Shown here: positions 11,068 to 20,726 of the stretch, in pieces
Position numbering within the stretch: position 1 is the stretch's first letter
Layout: each line of letters opens with the position of its first letter
From: Serratia quinivorans
GTDB lineage: Bacteria > Pseudomonadota > Gammaproteobacteria > Enterobacterales > Enterobacteriaceae
DNA: 64,000 nt
Assembly: GCF_946227985.1 (NCBI RefSeq)
Contig: NZ_CAMKGL010000001.1
Coordinates: 1,550,001 to 1,614,000 of the forward strand
Direction of reading: 5' to 3'
Notes under the pieces: generated by a model
The model's database searches: none
What the model saw: only the letters and a program-made list of their open reading frames with translations
What the model was told of the DNA's origin: nothing
Translations under genes and position numbers: made by a program

Positions 11068-12387
11068 TTACTTGTTGGCGTCCGGATGTTCCGGTACGGC
11101 GGCGCTCCCCATCTCCTTCTGGTCTTTACGCACGCTGGCCACGTCTGAGGCGCTGACCGGCTTGGCGCTGTTACCCCAGCTTGAGCGAATGAAGTTAACC
11201 ACTTCCGCTACCTGCTGGTCGTTCAGGCGCCAGCCAAACGGTGGCATGGTGATGTTGGAAACCGCCCCCTTCACCGCCGGCGTGGTGTTACCGGTCAGCA
11301 CGATGTGGATCAGCGAGGTCGCATCTTCGGTCTGTACCACCGGGTTGCCCTTCAGCGCCGGGAAGGCACGCTTGTAACCCACACCATCGGTACGGTGGCA
11401 GGCGGCACAGTTATCGACGTACAGCGCCGCGCCGGGCTTGCTGTCGTCACCGCGCCACAGATCCTTGGCTACGCTGTCTTCTACCGGTGCGGCCTGTTGT
11501 TTGCCGTCTTTCGGCGGCAGCGTTTTCAGGTAGCGCGAAATCGCCGTCAGATCTTCATCGCTGAGATACTGCAGGCTATGCTCAACCACGTCGCTCATGC
11601 CGCCAAACACGATGGACTTATCGTTACGACCGGTTTTCAGGAACTCGGTCAGTTCGGCCTCGCTCCAGGTTCCCAGCCCATCCTTATTGTCACCGCGCAG
11701 GCTGGATGCCACCCAACCGTCGATCGGCGCATTGCTGCCGGACAGGTAGTTGTCACCGTCGTTATTGCTCAGCGCTTTTTCCTGCATGGTAATGCTACGT
11801 GGCGTATGGCAGGCACCGCAGTGGCCCAACCCTTCCACCAGATAGCGACCCCGCTCAATCACCGGATCGGCCTTGGTGTCCGCCACAAAGTCCGCCGGTG
11901 ATGGCGCAAACATGCCGCGCCAGATACTCAGCGGCCAACGCATTGACAGCGGCCAGGGGATGTCGGAATCCTTGTTGGCCTGTTCTACCGCCGGTACGCC
12001 GTGCATGAAGTAGGCATACATGGCGCGCATGTCATCCTCTTTCACCAGCGCAAACGACGGATACGGCATCGCCGGGTACAGGGTGCTGCCGTTTTTGGCG
12101 ACGCCCTTGCGTACCGCATTATCGAAGTCTTCGAAGCTGTAATCGCCGATGCCGGTTTTCTTGTCCGGTGAGATATTGGTGGAGTAAATGGTGCCGATCG
12201 GCGTTTCCATCGCCAGCCCACCGGCAAACTCTTTACCGCTTTTGCCGTTGGTATGGCAGGCTACGCAGTCACCGGCACGCGCCAAATACTCGCCGCGTTT
12301 GATCAACTCGCTGCTGACCGTGGCGTCCTGCGCCCAGACGGAAAAACTCAGTGCACTGAGAACCAGTGCGGGAACAAATGCTTTCAT
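11068..12387 (-). CDS. Gluconate 2-dehydrogenase-type triheme cytochrome c subunit
   Basis: 439-residue c-type cytochrome with signal peptide (MKAFVPALVLSALSFSVWA) and three CxxCH haem sites: C41-VA-C-H45, C190-GA-C-H194 and C327-AA-C-H331. This is the electron-transfer and membrane-docking subunit of FAD-dependent membrane dehydrogenases, passing electrons from the flavoprotein to ubiquinone at the periplasmic face. It follows the flavoprotein gene by 11 bases, completing the gamma-alpha-cytochrome operon. ATG 12387 is used; a TTG codon precedes it. Confidence 0.92.
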   Translation of the reverse strand: MKAFVPALVLSALSFSVWAQDATVSSELIKRGEYLARAGDCVACHTNGKSGKEFAGGLAMETPIGTIYSTNISPDKKTGIGDYSFEDFDNAVRKGVAKNGSTLYPAMPYPSFALVKEDDMRAMYAYFMHGVPAVEQANKDSDIPWPLSMRWPLSIWRGMFAPSPADFVADTKADPVIERGRYLVEGLGHCGACHTPRSITMQEKALSNNDGDNYLSGSNAPIDGWVASSLRGDNKDGLGTWSEAELTEFLKTGRNDKSIVFGGMSDVVEHSLQYLSDEDLTAISRYLKTLPPKDGKQQAAPVEDSVAKDLWRGDDSKPGAALYVDNCAACHRTDGVGYKRAFPALKGNPVVQTEDATSLIHIVLTGNTTPAVKGAVSNITMPPFGWRLNDQQVAEVVNFIRSSWGNSAKPVSASDVASVRKDQKEMGSAAVPEHPDANK

Positions 12388-12398
12388 CAATCGCGTCC

Positions 12399-14180
12399 TT
12401 ATGCCTGCACCAAAGGGCCTGGGTTTTTCAGATACTGCTCGCGAATAGCACGTGCAGACCAGTAAGCCAACGCGGCCACGGTGCCGGTCGGGTTGTAACC
12501 CAGCCCCTGCGGGAAAGCCGACGCGCCGATCGAGAACACGTTATGGACGTCCCAGCTTTGCAAATAGCGGTTCACCGCGCTGGTCTTCGGATCTTCGCCC
12601 ATCACCGCACCGCCGTTCATATGGGTGGTTTGGTAGCTGGTGGTATCGAAATGACTGTTGGCATTTTTCGGGCTGCCAGAAATCAATTTCGGGTTCATGG
12701 CCTTGGCGATCGGGGCCATTTTGTCGTACATAAATTGCGCCATCTTGATGTCGTTTTCCTGCCAGTCGAACGTCATGCGCAGCAGCGGCTGGCCGAACAC
12801 GTTCTTGTAGGTAGGATCGAGATCCAGATAGTTGCTGCGATAAGACTGGTGCGCGCCATGGGCATCCATCGAGACATGATGGGTATAGGCATCGGCCACT
12901 GCCGCTTTCCACTTACTGCCCCAGGCCGGGGTGCCCGGAGGGGTTGGCAAGCCGGAGATCGGTTTGGTGCCAGCCTGGTTGACCCAGAACGGCGAACCGC
13001 CAACGAAGCCAGCCTCGGCATGGTCAAAGTTGTCGGCATTGAAGTCGTCTACGCCCACACCATTACCACCGGCACCGATGAACGGGTTGGTAAACACGTC
13101 CTTGTCGAAAAACGCCTTGATGGTGGTCAGATTTTGGTACGCGAAGTTGCGCCCAACCACACCTTCACCGGTCACCGGATCGTAAGGTTTACCAATGCCG
13201 GACAGCAGCATCAGGTGAACATTGTGGAACTGGAAGGCACCCAGGATCACCAGTTCGGCCGGCTGTTCGACTTCACGGCCCTGCGCATCGATATAATTCA
13301 CACCGGTTGCGCGAGATTTATCGTCGGTCAGGTTCACCTTCAACACGTTGGCGTTGGTGCGCAACTCGAAGCGTTTCTCCATGCGCAACGCCGGCAGAAT
13401 ATTGACGTTCGGCGAGGCCTTGGAATACATATAGCAGGCGTAACCACTGCAGAAACCACAGAAGTTGCACGGCCCCATCTGCGCGCCATACGGATTGGTG
13501 TAGGAATCCGAAGTGTTGGCAGAAGGCAGGTTATAAGGGTGGTAGCCCACGTCACGCGCAGCTTTCTCGAACATTTGCGCCGAGAAAGTATTCTTCTGCG
13601 CCGGCAACGGGAAGTTGTCGGAACGGTCTGCCGCGAAGGGATTACCGCCCTTAGGTGCCATTTTCTGGCCCTTGACGGTCCAGGCGGTGCCGGAGGTGCC
13701 GAACACTTTCTCCGCCTTGTCGAAGAAGGGTTCCAGCTCGTCATAGGTGACACCGAAGTCCTGGATGGTCATGTCCTTCGGGATGAAGCTTTTGCCATAA
13801 CGTTCTTCATAGTGGCTACGCATGCGCAGCTCGATAGGATCGATGCGGAAATGCACGCCAGACCAGTGCAGGCCTGCACCACCCACGCCGGTACCCGGCA
13901 GGAACGCCGCCAACTGGCGGTAAGGCACCGCCGTCTGGCTGGTATTGTGACGAATGGTCACGGTGCTTTTTGACAAATCCTGGAACAGCTTGCGGCGAAT
14001 GTTATAGGTCAGTTCGTCGATCACCTGCGGGTAGGAGCCGTCCGGATAGGTATCGCGCATCGGGCCGCGTTCCAACGCCACCACGTTGAGGCCAGCCTCG
14101 GTCAGTTCTTTGGCCATAATAGCGCCCACCCAACCGAAGCCGACGATCACCGCGTCTACTTTTTTCATTACCGTTGCCAT
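12399..14180 (-). CDS. Gluconate 2-dehydrogenase-type FAD (GMC) catalytic subunit
   Basis: 593-residue GMC oxidoreductase with N-terminal FAD-binding motif (VDAVIVGFGWVGAIMA, residues 8-23) and a C-terminal substrate domain (HFDTTSYQTTHMNGGAVMG; NPTGTVAALAYWSA). A cysteine cluster C238-x2-C-x2-C-x4-C resembles the region that binds an iron-sulfur cluster in membrane FAD-glucose/fructose dehydrogenases. With its partners it oxidises gluconate to 2-ketogluconate (or 2-ketogluconate onward) in the periplasm. It has no signal peptide of its own and is expected to be exported with the Tat-signal gamma subunit. Substrate inferred from family. Confidence 0.9.
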   Translation of the reverse strand: MATVMKKVDAVIVGFGWVGAIMAKELTEAGLNVVALERGPMRDTYPDGSYPQVIDELTYNIRRKLFQDLSKSTVTIRHNTSQTAVPYRQLAAFLPGTGVGGAGLHWSGVHFRIDPIELRMRSHYEERYGKSFIPKDMTIQDFGVTYDELEPFFDKAEKVFGTSGTAWTVKGQKMAPKGGNPFAADRSDNFPLPAQKNTFSAQMFEKAARDVGYHPYNLPSANTSDSYTNPYGAQMGPCNFCGFCSGYACYMYSKASPNVNILPALRMEKRFELRTNANVLKVNLTDDKSRATGVNYIDAQGREVEQPAELVILGAFQFHNVHLMLLSGIGKPYDPVTGEGVVGRNFAYQNLTTIKAFFDKDVFTNPFIGAGGNGVGVDDFNADNFDHAEAGFVGGSPFWVNQAGTKPISGLPTPPGTPAWGSKWKAAVADAYTHHVSMDAHGAHQSYRSNYLDLDPTYKNVFGQPLLRMTFDWQENDIKMAQFMYDKMAPIAKAMNPKLISGSPKNANSHFDTTSYQTTHMNGGAVMGEDPKTSAVNRYLQSWDVHNVFSIGASAFPQGLGYNPTGTVAALAYWSARAIREQYLKNPGPLVQA

Positions 14181-14182
14181 TG

Positions 14183-14908
14183 TTACCCCCTCTCCCCACG
14201 AATTGATACCGGGGGTAAGGGATAACGTTCCCCTCGCTCAACCCAGTCCATAAAGTCGGCGCGCGCGCCCGGAAAATTAATCAGCTTCCAACCGACCATG
14301 TCTTTATTGCCGCCATGGATCGGATCGCTGAAGAAACCTTCGCGGGTGTTTTGCAACAAATAGGAGAAGAACAGCTTGGCAGGCAACTGCGAAAACTCAG
14401 CTTCGCCTGACTCAAATTTCTGCAACAGCGCGTCCTGCTGTGCGGCATCCAGATCGGCAAAAGCTTTACCGGCGGTTTTCTTGCAGTAGGCATCGGCATC
14501 GGCGATACCCAGGTTGTAGATCTGTTTCGGCACCAGTGGCAGTTGGTAACCCATTTCCTTCGGTACATCCGGGTTAAACGGCCCCTGCATATACCAGATG
14601 GATCCGGTCGCGTACGGGGTATTCATCTGACGATCGATAAACTCCGGCACGCCGGCTTCCAGCGCACCTGGGCCACGATCGTCGGCCGGAATCAGGCGTG
14701 CCACCGCCGCCTTGACAAAGGCCCACTCTTCCGGGGTAAAGAAGGTAGGCTGGTAGTCGCTTGTTTTTGGGGTGTCTGTTGCCGCGACCGCCGGTATTGA
14801 GGCTGTCAGCGCGCTTACGCCACTGCCGCCAATCACCGCTGCGGGAATTAAAGTCATCGATTTCAGCAGGAAATCGCGCCGTGAATTGTTAGTTTTATCG
14901 TCCGACAT
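14183..14908 (-). CDS. Gluconate 2-dehydrogenase gamma subunit (subunit 3), Tat signal
   Basis: 241 residues. The N-terminus has a twin-arginine motif (SRRDFLLKS) followed by a hydrophobic stretch and an AxA-type cleavage region (IPAVAATD). The body matches the gluconate 2-dehydrogenase subunit 3 family, a chaperone/export partner for the FAD subunit. Start chosen at MSDDKTNN so that the Tat motif is near the N-terminus; longer in-frame starts would bury it. The gap to the FAD subunit is only two bases, showing tight coupling. Confidence 0.9.
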   Translation of the reverse strand: MSDDKTNNSRRDFLLKSMTLIPAAVIGGSGVSALTASIPAVAATDTPKTSDYQPTFFTPEEWAFVKAAVARLIPADDRGPGALEAGVPEFIDRQMNTPYATGSIWYMQGPFNPDVPKEMGYQLPLVPKQIYNLGIADADAYCKKTAGKAFADLDAAQQDALLQKFESGEAEFSQLPAKLFFSYLLQNTREGFFSDPIHGGNKDMVGWKLINFPGARADFMDWVERGERYPLPPVSIRGERG

Positions 14909-15218
14909 ATCACATTCCATCCAAAGATAATCACAACTATTTAACCTCAACCTTGCGGTCGATGCGGGTTTTAAACATAAATTGTTACTTATTTGTATAT
15001 TTATTGAAGGCCATAAAGTGACCAGATGCCACAATGTTACCGGTAACTTATTGAATGAACGTAAAGATTTGCGGGTTAATGTAAAATTAACTATTCGTGC
15101 GGTTTTTCAGGTAACAGGATGGGAAATAACGAAAAATGAGAAGTGCATCGCGATTTTACCGCGCGCCAATAAAAAAAACCGGCCCCATTAAGGGGCCGAT
15201 TTAGCAAAGAAATCTGAA
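14909..15218. other. Intergenic region between gluconate dehydrogenase operon and emtA
   Basis: 310 bases without a gene. It is AT-rich at 14930-15170 and must hold the promoter of the minus-strand dehydrogenase operon. The emtA terminator occupies 15171-15198. A 69-codon open frame on the plus strand (14982-15191) has no convincing ribosome site and runs into the terminator, so I do not call it. Confidence 0.6.
15171..15198 (-). terminator. Terminator of emtA
   Basis: Stem CGGCCCC/GGGGCCG (15180-15186 / 15192-15198) followed on the minus strand by GGTTTTTTTT. Lies 20 bases past the emtA stop. Confidence 0.9.
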
Positions 15219-15884
15219 CTAGGGCGACATTGCCTGGTAGGCGGTGGTCACCTTCCATAAATAACGTGGCGCCTGCGGGGCCGGATGCTTTTTCTGGATA
15301 TGCTGATAGAACTCATCCGGGCTCATCTGATTGATACGATTCACCGCTACGCGCTTGTCCGATGAGAAGGTCCGTAGCATGGCGCCCGCCCCATTCACAT
15401 AAGAAACAATGGTGGCGTAACGTAACGTCTGTGGATCGTTGATCCCGGCTAGCTGCTGGCTTTGAAGAATATTGATATAGGCCGTTCCCAGATCAATATT
15501 AACCGCCGGATCCTTCAACTCACGCGAGCTTGGCTGCCCGCTTCTTCCTTTCAGACGATAGGCGTCACGCCCGGCGGTTGAAGGTTTCAGCTGCATTAAT
15601 CCCACTGCGTTCGAGGTACTGACTGCATTCGGGTTAAACCCGGACTCCACCTGAATAATCGCTTTAATCAACGTTTCGTCAACACCATAGCTGTTAGCGG
15701 CCTGACGAATGTAATCGTTATAGGCTATCGGTGTCCCTGTACGGTTAACCGGCGCCTGCGGGGGGGTCTTTAACCAACCGCCACGCGATGTGCCACTGCC
15801 TGAAATATTGGTTGCTGTTTGTGGGTCTTTGGCACAACCCGACAAAAGCAAAATTGCCGTCAGGCAACCTATTTTTGTTTTCAC
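15219..15884 (-). CDS. emtA: Membrane-bound lytic murein transglycosylase E (EmtA/MltE-like lipoprotein)
   Basis: 221-residue SLT-type lytic transglycosylase that cleaves peptidoglycan with 1,6-anhydro product formation, anchored to the outer membrane. The N-terminus has a lipoprotein signal with lipobox LLLSGC. The catalytic-domain signatures are the Glu in AIIQVESGFNP and the following GLMQLKPSTAG. The C-terminal half tracks E. coli EmtA (KHPAPQAPRYLWK). GTG 15884 is chosen because GAGGG lies five bases before it; ATG starts upstream give an unlikely N-terminus. It is about 20 residues longer than E. coli EmtA in the linker after the lipobox. Confidence 0.88.
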   Translation of the reverse strand: MKTKIGCLTAILLLSGCAKDPQTATNISGSGTSRGGWLKTPPQAPVNRTGTPIAYNDYIRQAANSYGVDETLIKAIIQVESGFNPNAVSTSNAVGLMQLKPSTAGRDAYRLKGRSGQPSSRELKDPAVNIDLGTAYINILQSQQLAGINDPQTLRYATIVSYVNGAGAMLRTFSSDKRVAVNRINQMSPDEFYQHIQKKHPAPQAPRYLWKVTTAYQAMSP

Positions 15885-15993
15885 AGAATCCCTCACTCCT
15901 TTCAATGAGTTGCGTAGCATATACAACTTGTAAGGACGCCTGTACGCTTTTTTTGGTCTAATCTCAAGCTACTCGTATACCAAGAGGTGATTT

Positions 15994-16293
15994 ATGAGTC
16001 AATCTGCAACAACGTGTTTTGTGGTGACTTTTCGCTACCCGGAAGAAGGATTAGCTGATTTGGCCAAGCTGACAGGACAATTAACCCTTCAGGGATTTGT
16101 CACGTCGGTGGCAGACGAAAATGGGGTTCCGCATGAGCTGGGCAGCAACAGTTTTGCGCTGATAACCCCACTGGATCAACAGGATGTGCAACTGCTGGCA
16201 CAGAAGCTTGGGCAGGTCGCATTGGGTAAGACTCCTGAGGTCGATATTGTCACCTACGATAGCTATGCTAAGCGGTTACATACTGATACATAA
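15994..16293 (+). CDS. GhoS-like protein (type V antitoxin endoribonuclease family), no adjacent toxin
   Basis: The 99-residue protein resembles E. coli GhoS in its ferredoxin-like (Cas2-like) fold region: FVVTFRYPEEG near the N-terminus, then SVADENGVPHELGSNSFALIT in the middle, matching the VADEYGIPRQLNENSFAI segment of GhoS. GhoS cleaves the mRNA of the membrane toxin GhoT. Here no small hydrophobic GhoT-like ORF lies downstream: the next gene is sitA, 131 bases away. It may be an orphan antitoxin, or a homologue with another RNA target. Strong Shine-Dalgarno (AGAGGTGA). Confidence 0.7.
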   Translation: MSQSATTCFVVTFRYPEEGLADLAKLTGQLTLQGFVTSVADENGVPHELGSNSFALITPLDQQDVQLLAQKLGQVALGKTPEVDIVTYDSYAKRLHTDT

Positions 16294-16383
16294 AATGCTA
16301 TAACTCACCGGGCGGTATTATTTTCCTCAATGAGTAAATAACCGGCAGTCTGCCGGCAGGTGATGCTTGACTTTGCTCTAATT

Positions 16384-16406
16384 GATATTGATAATCATTT
16401 TCATTT
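16384..16406. promoter_or_regulatory. Fur box upstream of sitA
   Basis: GATATTGATAATCATTTTCATTT closely follows the Fur consensus (GATAATGATAATCATTATC), centred about 30 bases before the sitA start. Sit-type operons are known to be controlled by Fur and/or MntR. Confidence 0.85.
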
Positions 16407-16424
16407 GAGCCAGGAGATGTCACC

Positions 16425-17369
16425 ATGTTTATGAAACAACGCGCTTTTCCCCGCCTATCCCTTATTGAGATCAAGGGCTTTTTCCGCCCTGGCGCCCTAC
16501 TGTGCATGTTACTGACCGTCGGCCTTGCCAGCCAGGCGGCATTGGCAGAAAAAAAACTGCGGGTGGTAACCACCTTTACCATCATTCAGGACATTGCCCA
16601 GAACGTGGCCGGTGACGCCGCCGTGGTAGAGTCGATCACCAAACCGGGCGCAGAAATCCACGATTACCAGCCGACGCCGCGCGATATCGTCAAGGCGCAG
16701 CATGCCGACCTGATCCTGTGGAACGGCATGAATCTGGAACGCTGGTTCCAGCGCTTCTTCGAGAACATCAGGCAGGTGCCTGCCGCGGTAGTCACCGAAG
16801 GCATCACCCCACTGCCGATCCGCGAAGGGCCTTATAACGGTAACCCGAATCCGCACGCCTGGATGTCTGCCAGCAACGCGCTGGTGTACATCGAAAATAT
16901 CCGTAAGGCACTGGTACAACACGACCCGGCCAATGTCGAAACCTATAACCGTAACGCCAAAGCCTATGCCGCCAAAATTGCCGCCTTGGACGCACCGCTG
17001 CGCGAACGCCTGGCACGCATCCCAGCGGCCCAGCGTTGGTTGGTGACCAGTGAAGGTGCCTTCAGCTATCTGGCGAAAGACTATCAGTTGAAAGAAGTGT
17101 ATCTGTGGCCAATCAACGCCGATGAGCAAGGCTCACCGCAGCAGGTTCGCCGGGTGATTGACACCGTGCGCGCCAACCACATCCCGGTGGTATTCAGCGA
17201 AAGTACCATTTCCGACAAACCAGCCAAACAGGTCGCCAAAGAGACCGGCGCAAAATACGGTGGCGTACTCTATGTCGATTCGCTGTCTGCGCAGGGTGGT
17301 CCGGTGCCGACTTATATCGACCTACTCAATGTCACCGTACAAACCATTGCCAAAGGATTTGATCAATGA
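16425..17369 (+). CDS. sitA: Manganese/iron ABC transporter, periplasmic binding protein
   Basis: 314-residue cluster A-I metal-binding protein (ZnuA/PsaA/YfeA type). Signal peptide ends near ALA at residue 41. Metal ligands are His in [11 protein letters not shown], His in NPNPHAWMS, Glu in FSESTIS and Asp in LYVDSLS. It delivers Mn2+ (and Fe2+) to SitCD. The n-region before the signal helix is unusually long, but the AGGAG eight bases before ATG 16425 supports this start. It overlaps sitB by four bases (ATGA). Confidence 0.93.
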   Translation: MFMKQRAFPRLSLIEIKGFFRPGALLCMLLTVGLASQAALAEKKLRVVTTFTIIQDIAQNVAGDAAVVESITKPGAEIHDYQPTPRDIVKAQHADLILWNGMNLERWFQRFFENIRQVPAAVVTEGITPLPIREGPYNGNPNPHAWMSASNALVYIENIRKALVQHDPANVETYNRNAKAYAAKIAALDAPLRERLARIPAAQRWLVTSEGAFSYLAKDYQLKEVYLWPINADEQGSPQQVRRVIDTVRANHIPVVFSESTISDKPAKQVAKETGAKYGGVLYVDSLSAQGGPVPTYIDLLNVTVQTIAKGFDQ

Positions 17370-18256
17370 CCACCGAGGTTTTTGTCCGCCCTGAATTGAG
17401 CGTGGACGACGTTACCGTCACCTACAACAACGGCCATACCGCGATCCACAACGCCAGTTTCACCCTGAGTGGTGGCGCCATCTGCGCGCTGGTTGGCGTC
17501 AACGGCAGCGGTAAGTCGACCCTGTTCAAAAGCATTATGGGGCTGGTCAGGCCCACCAGCGGTCGCGTACAGCTCAACGAGCAACCGGTCGCGCAGGCGC
17601 TGAAGAAAAACGTGATTGCCTACGTCCCGCAAACCGAAGAGGTTGACTGGAATTTCCCGGTATTGGTGGAAGACGTAGTGATGATGGGCCGCTACGGCAA
17701 GATGAACTTCCTGCGCATCCCTTCCAAGGAGGACCGCCTGCGGGTCGATAAGGCGCTGGAGCGCGTTGGCCTGAGCGAACTGCGCACCCGCCAGATCGGC
17801 GAACTTTCCGGCGGGCAGAAAAAACGCGTCTTTCTGGCGCGGGCACTGGCTCAGCAAGGCACCGTTCTGCTGCTGGACGAGCCCTTTACCGGCGTCGACG
17901 TCAAAACCGAGAATGCCATTATTGATCTGCTGCGCGCGTTGCGCGATGAAGGCCACCTGATCCTGGTTTCCACCCATAACCTGGGTAGCGTGCCGGAGTT
18001 TTGCGACCGGGTGATCCTGATTAACCGTACGGTGCTGGCCGCGGGGCCGACTGAAACTACCTTTACCCAGAGCAACCTGGAACAGGCATTCGGCGGCGTA
18101 CTGCGGCATATCAACCTGTCCGGCCCGGACCTGCACGACGACAACGATCCGCGCACCCTGACGGTGTTGACCGATGACGAGCGCCCGGCGGTGTTCTACG
18201 GCCACACCAAGAGTGACCCGCCTGCGCAGAGCCAGCCAAAGGAGAAACAACCCTGA
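17366..18256 (+). CDS. sitB: Manganese/iron ABC transporter ATPase
   Basis: 296-residue ABC ATPase with Walker A (GVNGSGKST), Q-loop (VPQTEEVDW), signature LSGGQKKR, Walker B (VLLLDEP) and H-loop (STHNLG). It energises uptake through SitCD. Stop overlaps the sitC start by one base (TGATG). Confidence 0.95.
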   Translation: MTTEVFVRPELSVDDVTVTYNNGHTAIHNASFTLSGGAICALVGVNGSGKSTLFKSIMGLVRPTSGRVQLNEQPVAQALKKNVIAYVPQTEEVDWNFPVLVEDVVMMGRYGKMNFLRIPSKEDRLRVDKALERVGLSELRTRQIGELSGGQKKRVFLARALAQQGTVLLLDEPFTGVDVKTENAIIDLLRALRDEGHLILVSTHNLGSVPEFCDRVILINRTVLAAGPTETTFTQSNLEQAFGGVLRHINLSGPDLHDDNDPRTLTVLTDDERPAVFYGHTKSDPPAQSQPKEKQP

Positions 18257-19116
18257 TGCTGGAACTACTGCTGCAACCCTTCAGTTACAACTACATGGTC
18301 AAAGCCATCTGGGTCAGCGCCATCGTCGGCGCCGCCTGTGCGTTCCTGTCGGCATACCTGATGCTGAAAGGCTGGTCGCTGATGGGCGACGCGTTGTCGC
18401 ACTCGGTGGTGCCTGGTGTCGCGGGTGCCTATGCGCTGGGTTTGCCCTACGCCGCCGGTGCCTTCTTTACCGGCATGCTGGCCGCGCTGGCCATGACGCT
18501 GGTACGCCACGTCACTCGCCTGCGTGAAGACGCGATTATCGGCTTTATCTTTTCCACCTTCTTCGCCGTCGGCCTGCTGATCGTTTCGCTCAATCCAACC
18601 TCGGTTAACGTGCAATCGATTATCTTCGGCAATATTCTCGGCATCGCCGACGAAGACGTGTTGCAGGTCGAGATTATCATCGGCGTATCACTGCTGATCC
18701 TGTGCCTGGTGTGGAAAGATCTGTTGGCGGTGTTCTTTGACGAAAACCACGCGGTGTCGATCGGCCTGTCGCCGCTGCGGCTGAAGATCCTGTTCTTCAC
18801 CCTGCTCAGCGCCTGCACCGTAGCGGCATTACAAACCGTCGGCGCAATTTTGGTGATCGCCATGGTCATCACACCGGGCGCGACCGCCTATCTGCTGACC
18901 GACCGTTTCAGTCGGTTGGTGATCATCGCCATCGTGATCGGTGCATTGACCAGCGGCTTCGGGGCTTACCTGAGCTTCTTCCTCGACGGCGCGACCGGTG
19001 GGGTGATTGTAACCCTGCAGACGTTGGTGTTCCTGGCCGCCTTTTTCTTCGCCCCCAAGCACGGCCTGTTGGCATCCAAACGCCGCGTAGCGCGTGAACA
19101 GACCGGAGGCCACTGA
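18256..19116 (+). CDS. sitC: Manganese/iron ABC transporter permease
   Basis: 286-residue ABC-3 family permease with about eight helices and the conserved coupling segment LKGWSLMGDALSHSVVPGVA near the N-terminus. Pairs with SitD to form the membrane channel. TGATG overlap with both neighbours indicates translational coupling. Confidence 0.94.
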   Translation: MLELLLQPFSYNYMVKAIWVSAIVGAACAFLSAYLMLKGWSLMGDALSHSVVPGVAGAYALGLPYAAGAFFTGMLAALAMTLVRHVTRLREDAIIGFIFSTFFAVGLLIVSLNPTSVNVQSIIFGNILGIADEDVLQVEIIIGVSLLILCLVWKDLLAVFFDENHAVSIGLSPLRLKILFFTLLSACTVAALQTVGAILVIAMVITPGATAYLLTDRFSRLVIIAIVIGALTSGFGAYLSFFLDGATGGVIVTLQTLVFLAAFFFAPKHGLLASKRRVAREQTGGH

Positions 19117-19976
19117 TGGAAACCTTGTATCAACTGCTCAGCGAACCCTTCGCCTACCCGTTTATGCAGCGGGCGATCCTGGCCGCTATTTTCACCGGCG
19201 TAGTCTGTGCGGTGCTGTCCTGTTATCTGGTGCTCAAGGGCTGGTCGCTGATGGGCGATGCCATTTCGCATGCGGTGCTGCCCGGCATCGTGTTGGCGTT
19301 CGTGCTCGGTATCCCGGTGGTGATCGGCGCGTTTTTCTCCGGTATTTTCTGCGCGGTCGCCACCGGTTACCTGAAAGAAAACAGCCGGGTGAAAGAGGAT
19401 ACGGTGATGGGTATCGTGTTCTCTGGCATGTTCGCCTTCGGTCTGGTGTTGTTTTCACGCGTCGATACCGATCAGCATCTGAGCCACATTCTGTTCGGCA
19501 ATATGCTGGGCATTACCGATGCCGAACTGAAGCAGACGCTGCTGATGGCCGGTATTACCCTGTTGGTGGTGTTGCTCAAACGCAAAGATCTGATGCTCTA
19601 CTGTTTCGATCCCAACCATGCCAGGGTAATTGGCCTGCCGGTGAAGCTGTTGCACTACGGGTTACTGTGCCTGCTGGCGCTGACCATTGTCGCTTCGCTG
19701 CAGGCGGTGGGGGTGATTCTGGTGATTGCGATGCTGATCGCTCCAGGGATTATTGCCTTTATGCTGTGCCGCAGCTTCGATCGCATGTTGATGGTCGCCA
19801 CGGTGGTTTCGGTGTTCTCCTGCGTGCTCGGCACCTTGATCAGCTTTCACATCGACGGAGCCACCGGCCCCTGCATTGTGATCGTTCAGGCGATTGTGTT
19901 TGTGATCGCCCTGCTCTACAGCAAGTTCAGACCGTTACAACGTCACGAAGAAAGCTTAATCAACGTCAAACCTTAA
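19116..19976 (+). CDS. sitD: Manganese/iron ABC transporter permease
   Basis: 286-residue ABC-3 permease paralogous to SitC (LKGWSLMGDAISHAVLPGIV; IVASLQAVGVILVIAMLIAPG). Last gene of sitABCD, followed by a strong bidirectional terminator. Confidence 0.94.
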   Translation: METLYQLLSEPFAYPFMQRAILAAIFTGVVCAVLSCYLVLKGWSLMGDAISHAVLPGIVLAFVLGIPVVIGAFFSGIFCAVATGYLKENSRVKEDTVMGIVFSGMFAFGLVLFSRVDTDQHLSHILFGNMLGITDAELKQTLLMAGITLLVVLLKRKDLMLYCFDPNHARVIGLPVKLLHYGLLCLLALTIVASLQAVGVILVIAMLIAPGIIAFMLCRSFDRMLMVATVVSVFSCVLGTLISFHIDGATGPCIVIVQAIVFVIALLYSKFRPLQRHEESLINVKP

Positions 19977-19978
19977 AA

Positions 19979-20010
19979 CAGTCGGCGGTGCACAATAGCA
20001 CCGCCGACTG
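19979..20010. terminator. Bidirectional terminator between sitD and the acetyltransferase gene
   Basis: Perfect 13-bp inverted repeat (arms 19979-19991 / 19998-20010, 6-base loop) between convergent genes. AAAA precedes it on the plus strand, but T runs are weak on both sides. Confidence 0.75.
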
Positions 20011-20013
20011 ATG

Positions 20014-20463
20014 TTACTGCTGCTGGTAGATATCCGGCCGGACAATATGCCAGACAAAATCCTCACGATTCACCGCTTCATAACCCACTTTCTGATACAG
20101 CCACGGCGCAGTGCCGGTCACCAGCATAATTCGTCGCAGCCGTTGCAGCACGGGGTGTTCCAACGTGCAATCCATTAGCCAACGCGCTAACCCCTGCCCC
20201 TGGTAATCCGGAGAGACAAACACATCACACAGATAGCCAAAAGTGGCGTAATCCGTAACCAGACGGGCAAAGCCAATCTGTTGTTGCTGATGATACAAAC
20301 CAAAACACAGGCTGTTATCGATGGACAACTGCACCGTCGCCAGCGAAATGCCACTCGCCCAGGTCGAGGTGGTCAAAAAAGCGTGGGTAAAGGCGATATT
20401 TAATTCACTTTTATCACTGTTGATTCGGTATTCACCGCGTTGCCACTGCTGATTTTGCTCCAT
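20014..20463 (-). CDS. GNAT family N-acetyltransferase
   Basis: 149 residues with GNAT acetyl-CoA-binding motif A (DVFVSPDYQGQGLARWLMD, residues about 80-98; the Q/RxxGxG-type loop is QGQGLA) and a C-terminal LYQKVGYE motif. This single-domain class often acetylates small amines or protein N-termini. Substrate unknown. Converges on sitD. Confidence 0.85.
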   Translation of the reverse strand: MEQNQQWQRGEYRINSDKSELNIAFTHAFLTTSTWASGISLATVQLSIDNSLCFGLYHQQQQIGFARLVTDYATFGYLCDVFVSPDYQGQGLARWLMDCTLEHPVLQRLRRIMLVTGTAPWLYQKVGYEAVNREDFVWHIVRPDIYQQQ

Positions 20464-20726
20464 TAATTTCTCATCCCATTGATAGTGAAGGACTTCAAAA
20501 AAACACCCCTTGTCTCAGCCGCAGCTGGCCTGATAAACATCGCTCTCACGCCGACAAGTTGCAATATGCGACGTACTTAAATTAATCAATAGCGTATATA
20601 CTTTGAGCAAACGCGGGTGGCGAGAAAATCGCCAGTTGTTGGTGCCAGCTGTGCGCCAGGTCGTGTTTTCTTCAGGCTAAAGACGCTAACCTAATGAATT
20701 CGCAGGCAACACAGAGGGGGTGTACC

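Noticed and set aside
12366-13973. 535-codon open frame on the plus strand opposite the FAD dehydrogenase gene
   Set aside because: It is the antisense shadow of a high-GC gene whose sense translation matches GMC oxidoreductases; the antisense product shows no family and lacks a ribosome site.
14982-15191. 69-codon plus-strand ORF upstream of the gluconate dehydrogenase operon
   Set aside because: No ribosome site, atypical composition, and it ends inside the emtA terminator.
16294-16424. GhoT toxin ORF downstream of the GhoS-like gene
   Set aside because: No frame of about 57 hydrophobic codons fits in the 131-base gap before sitA.
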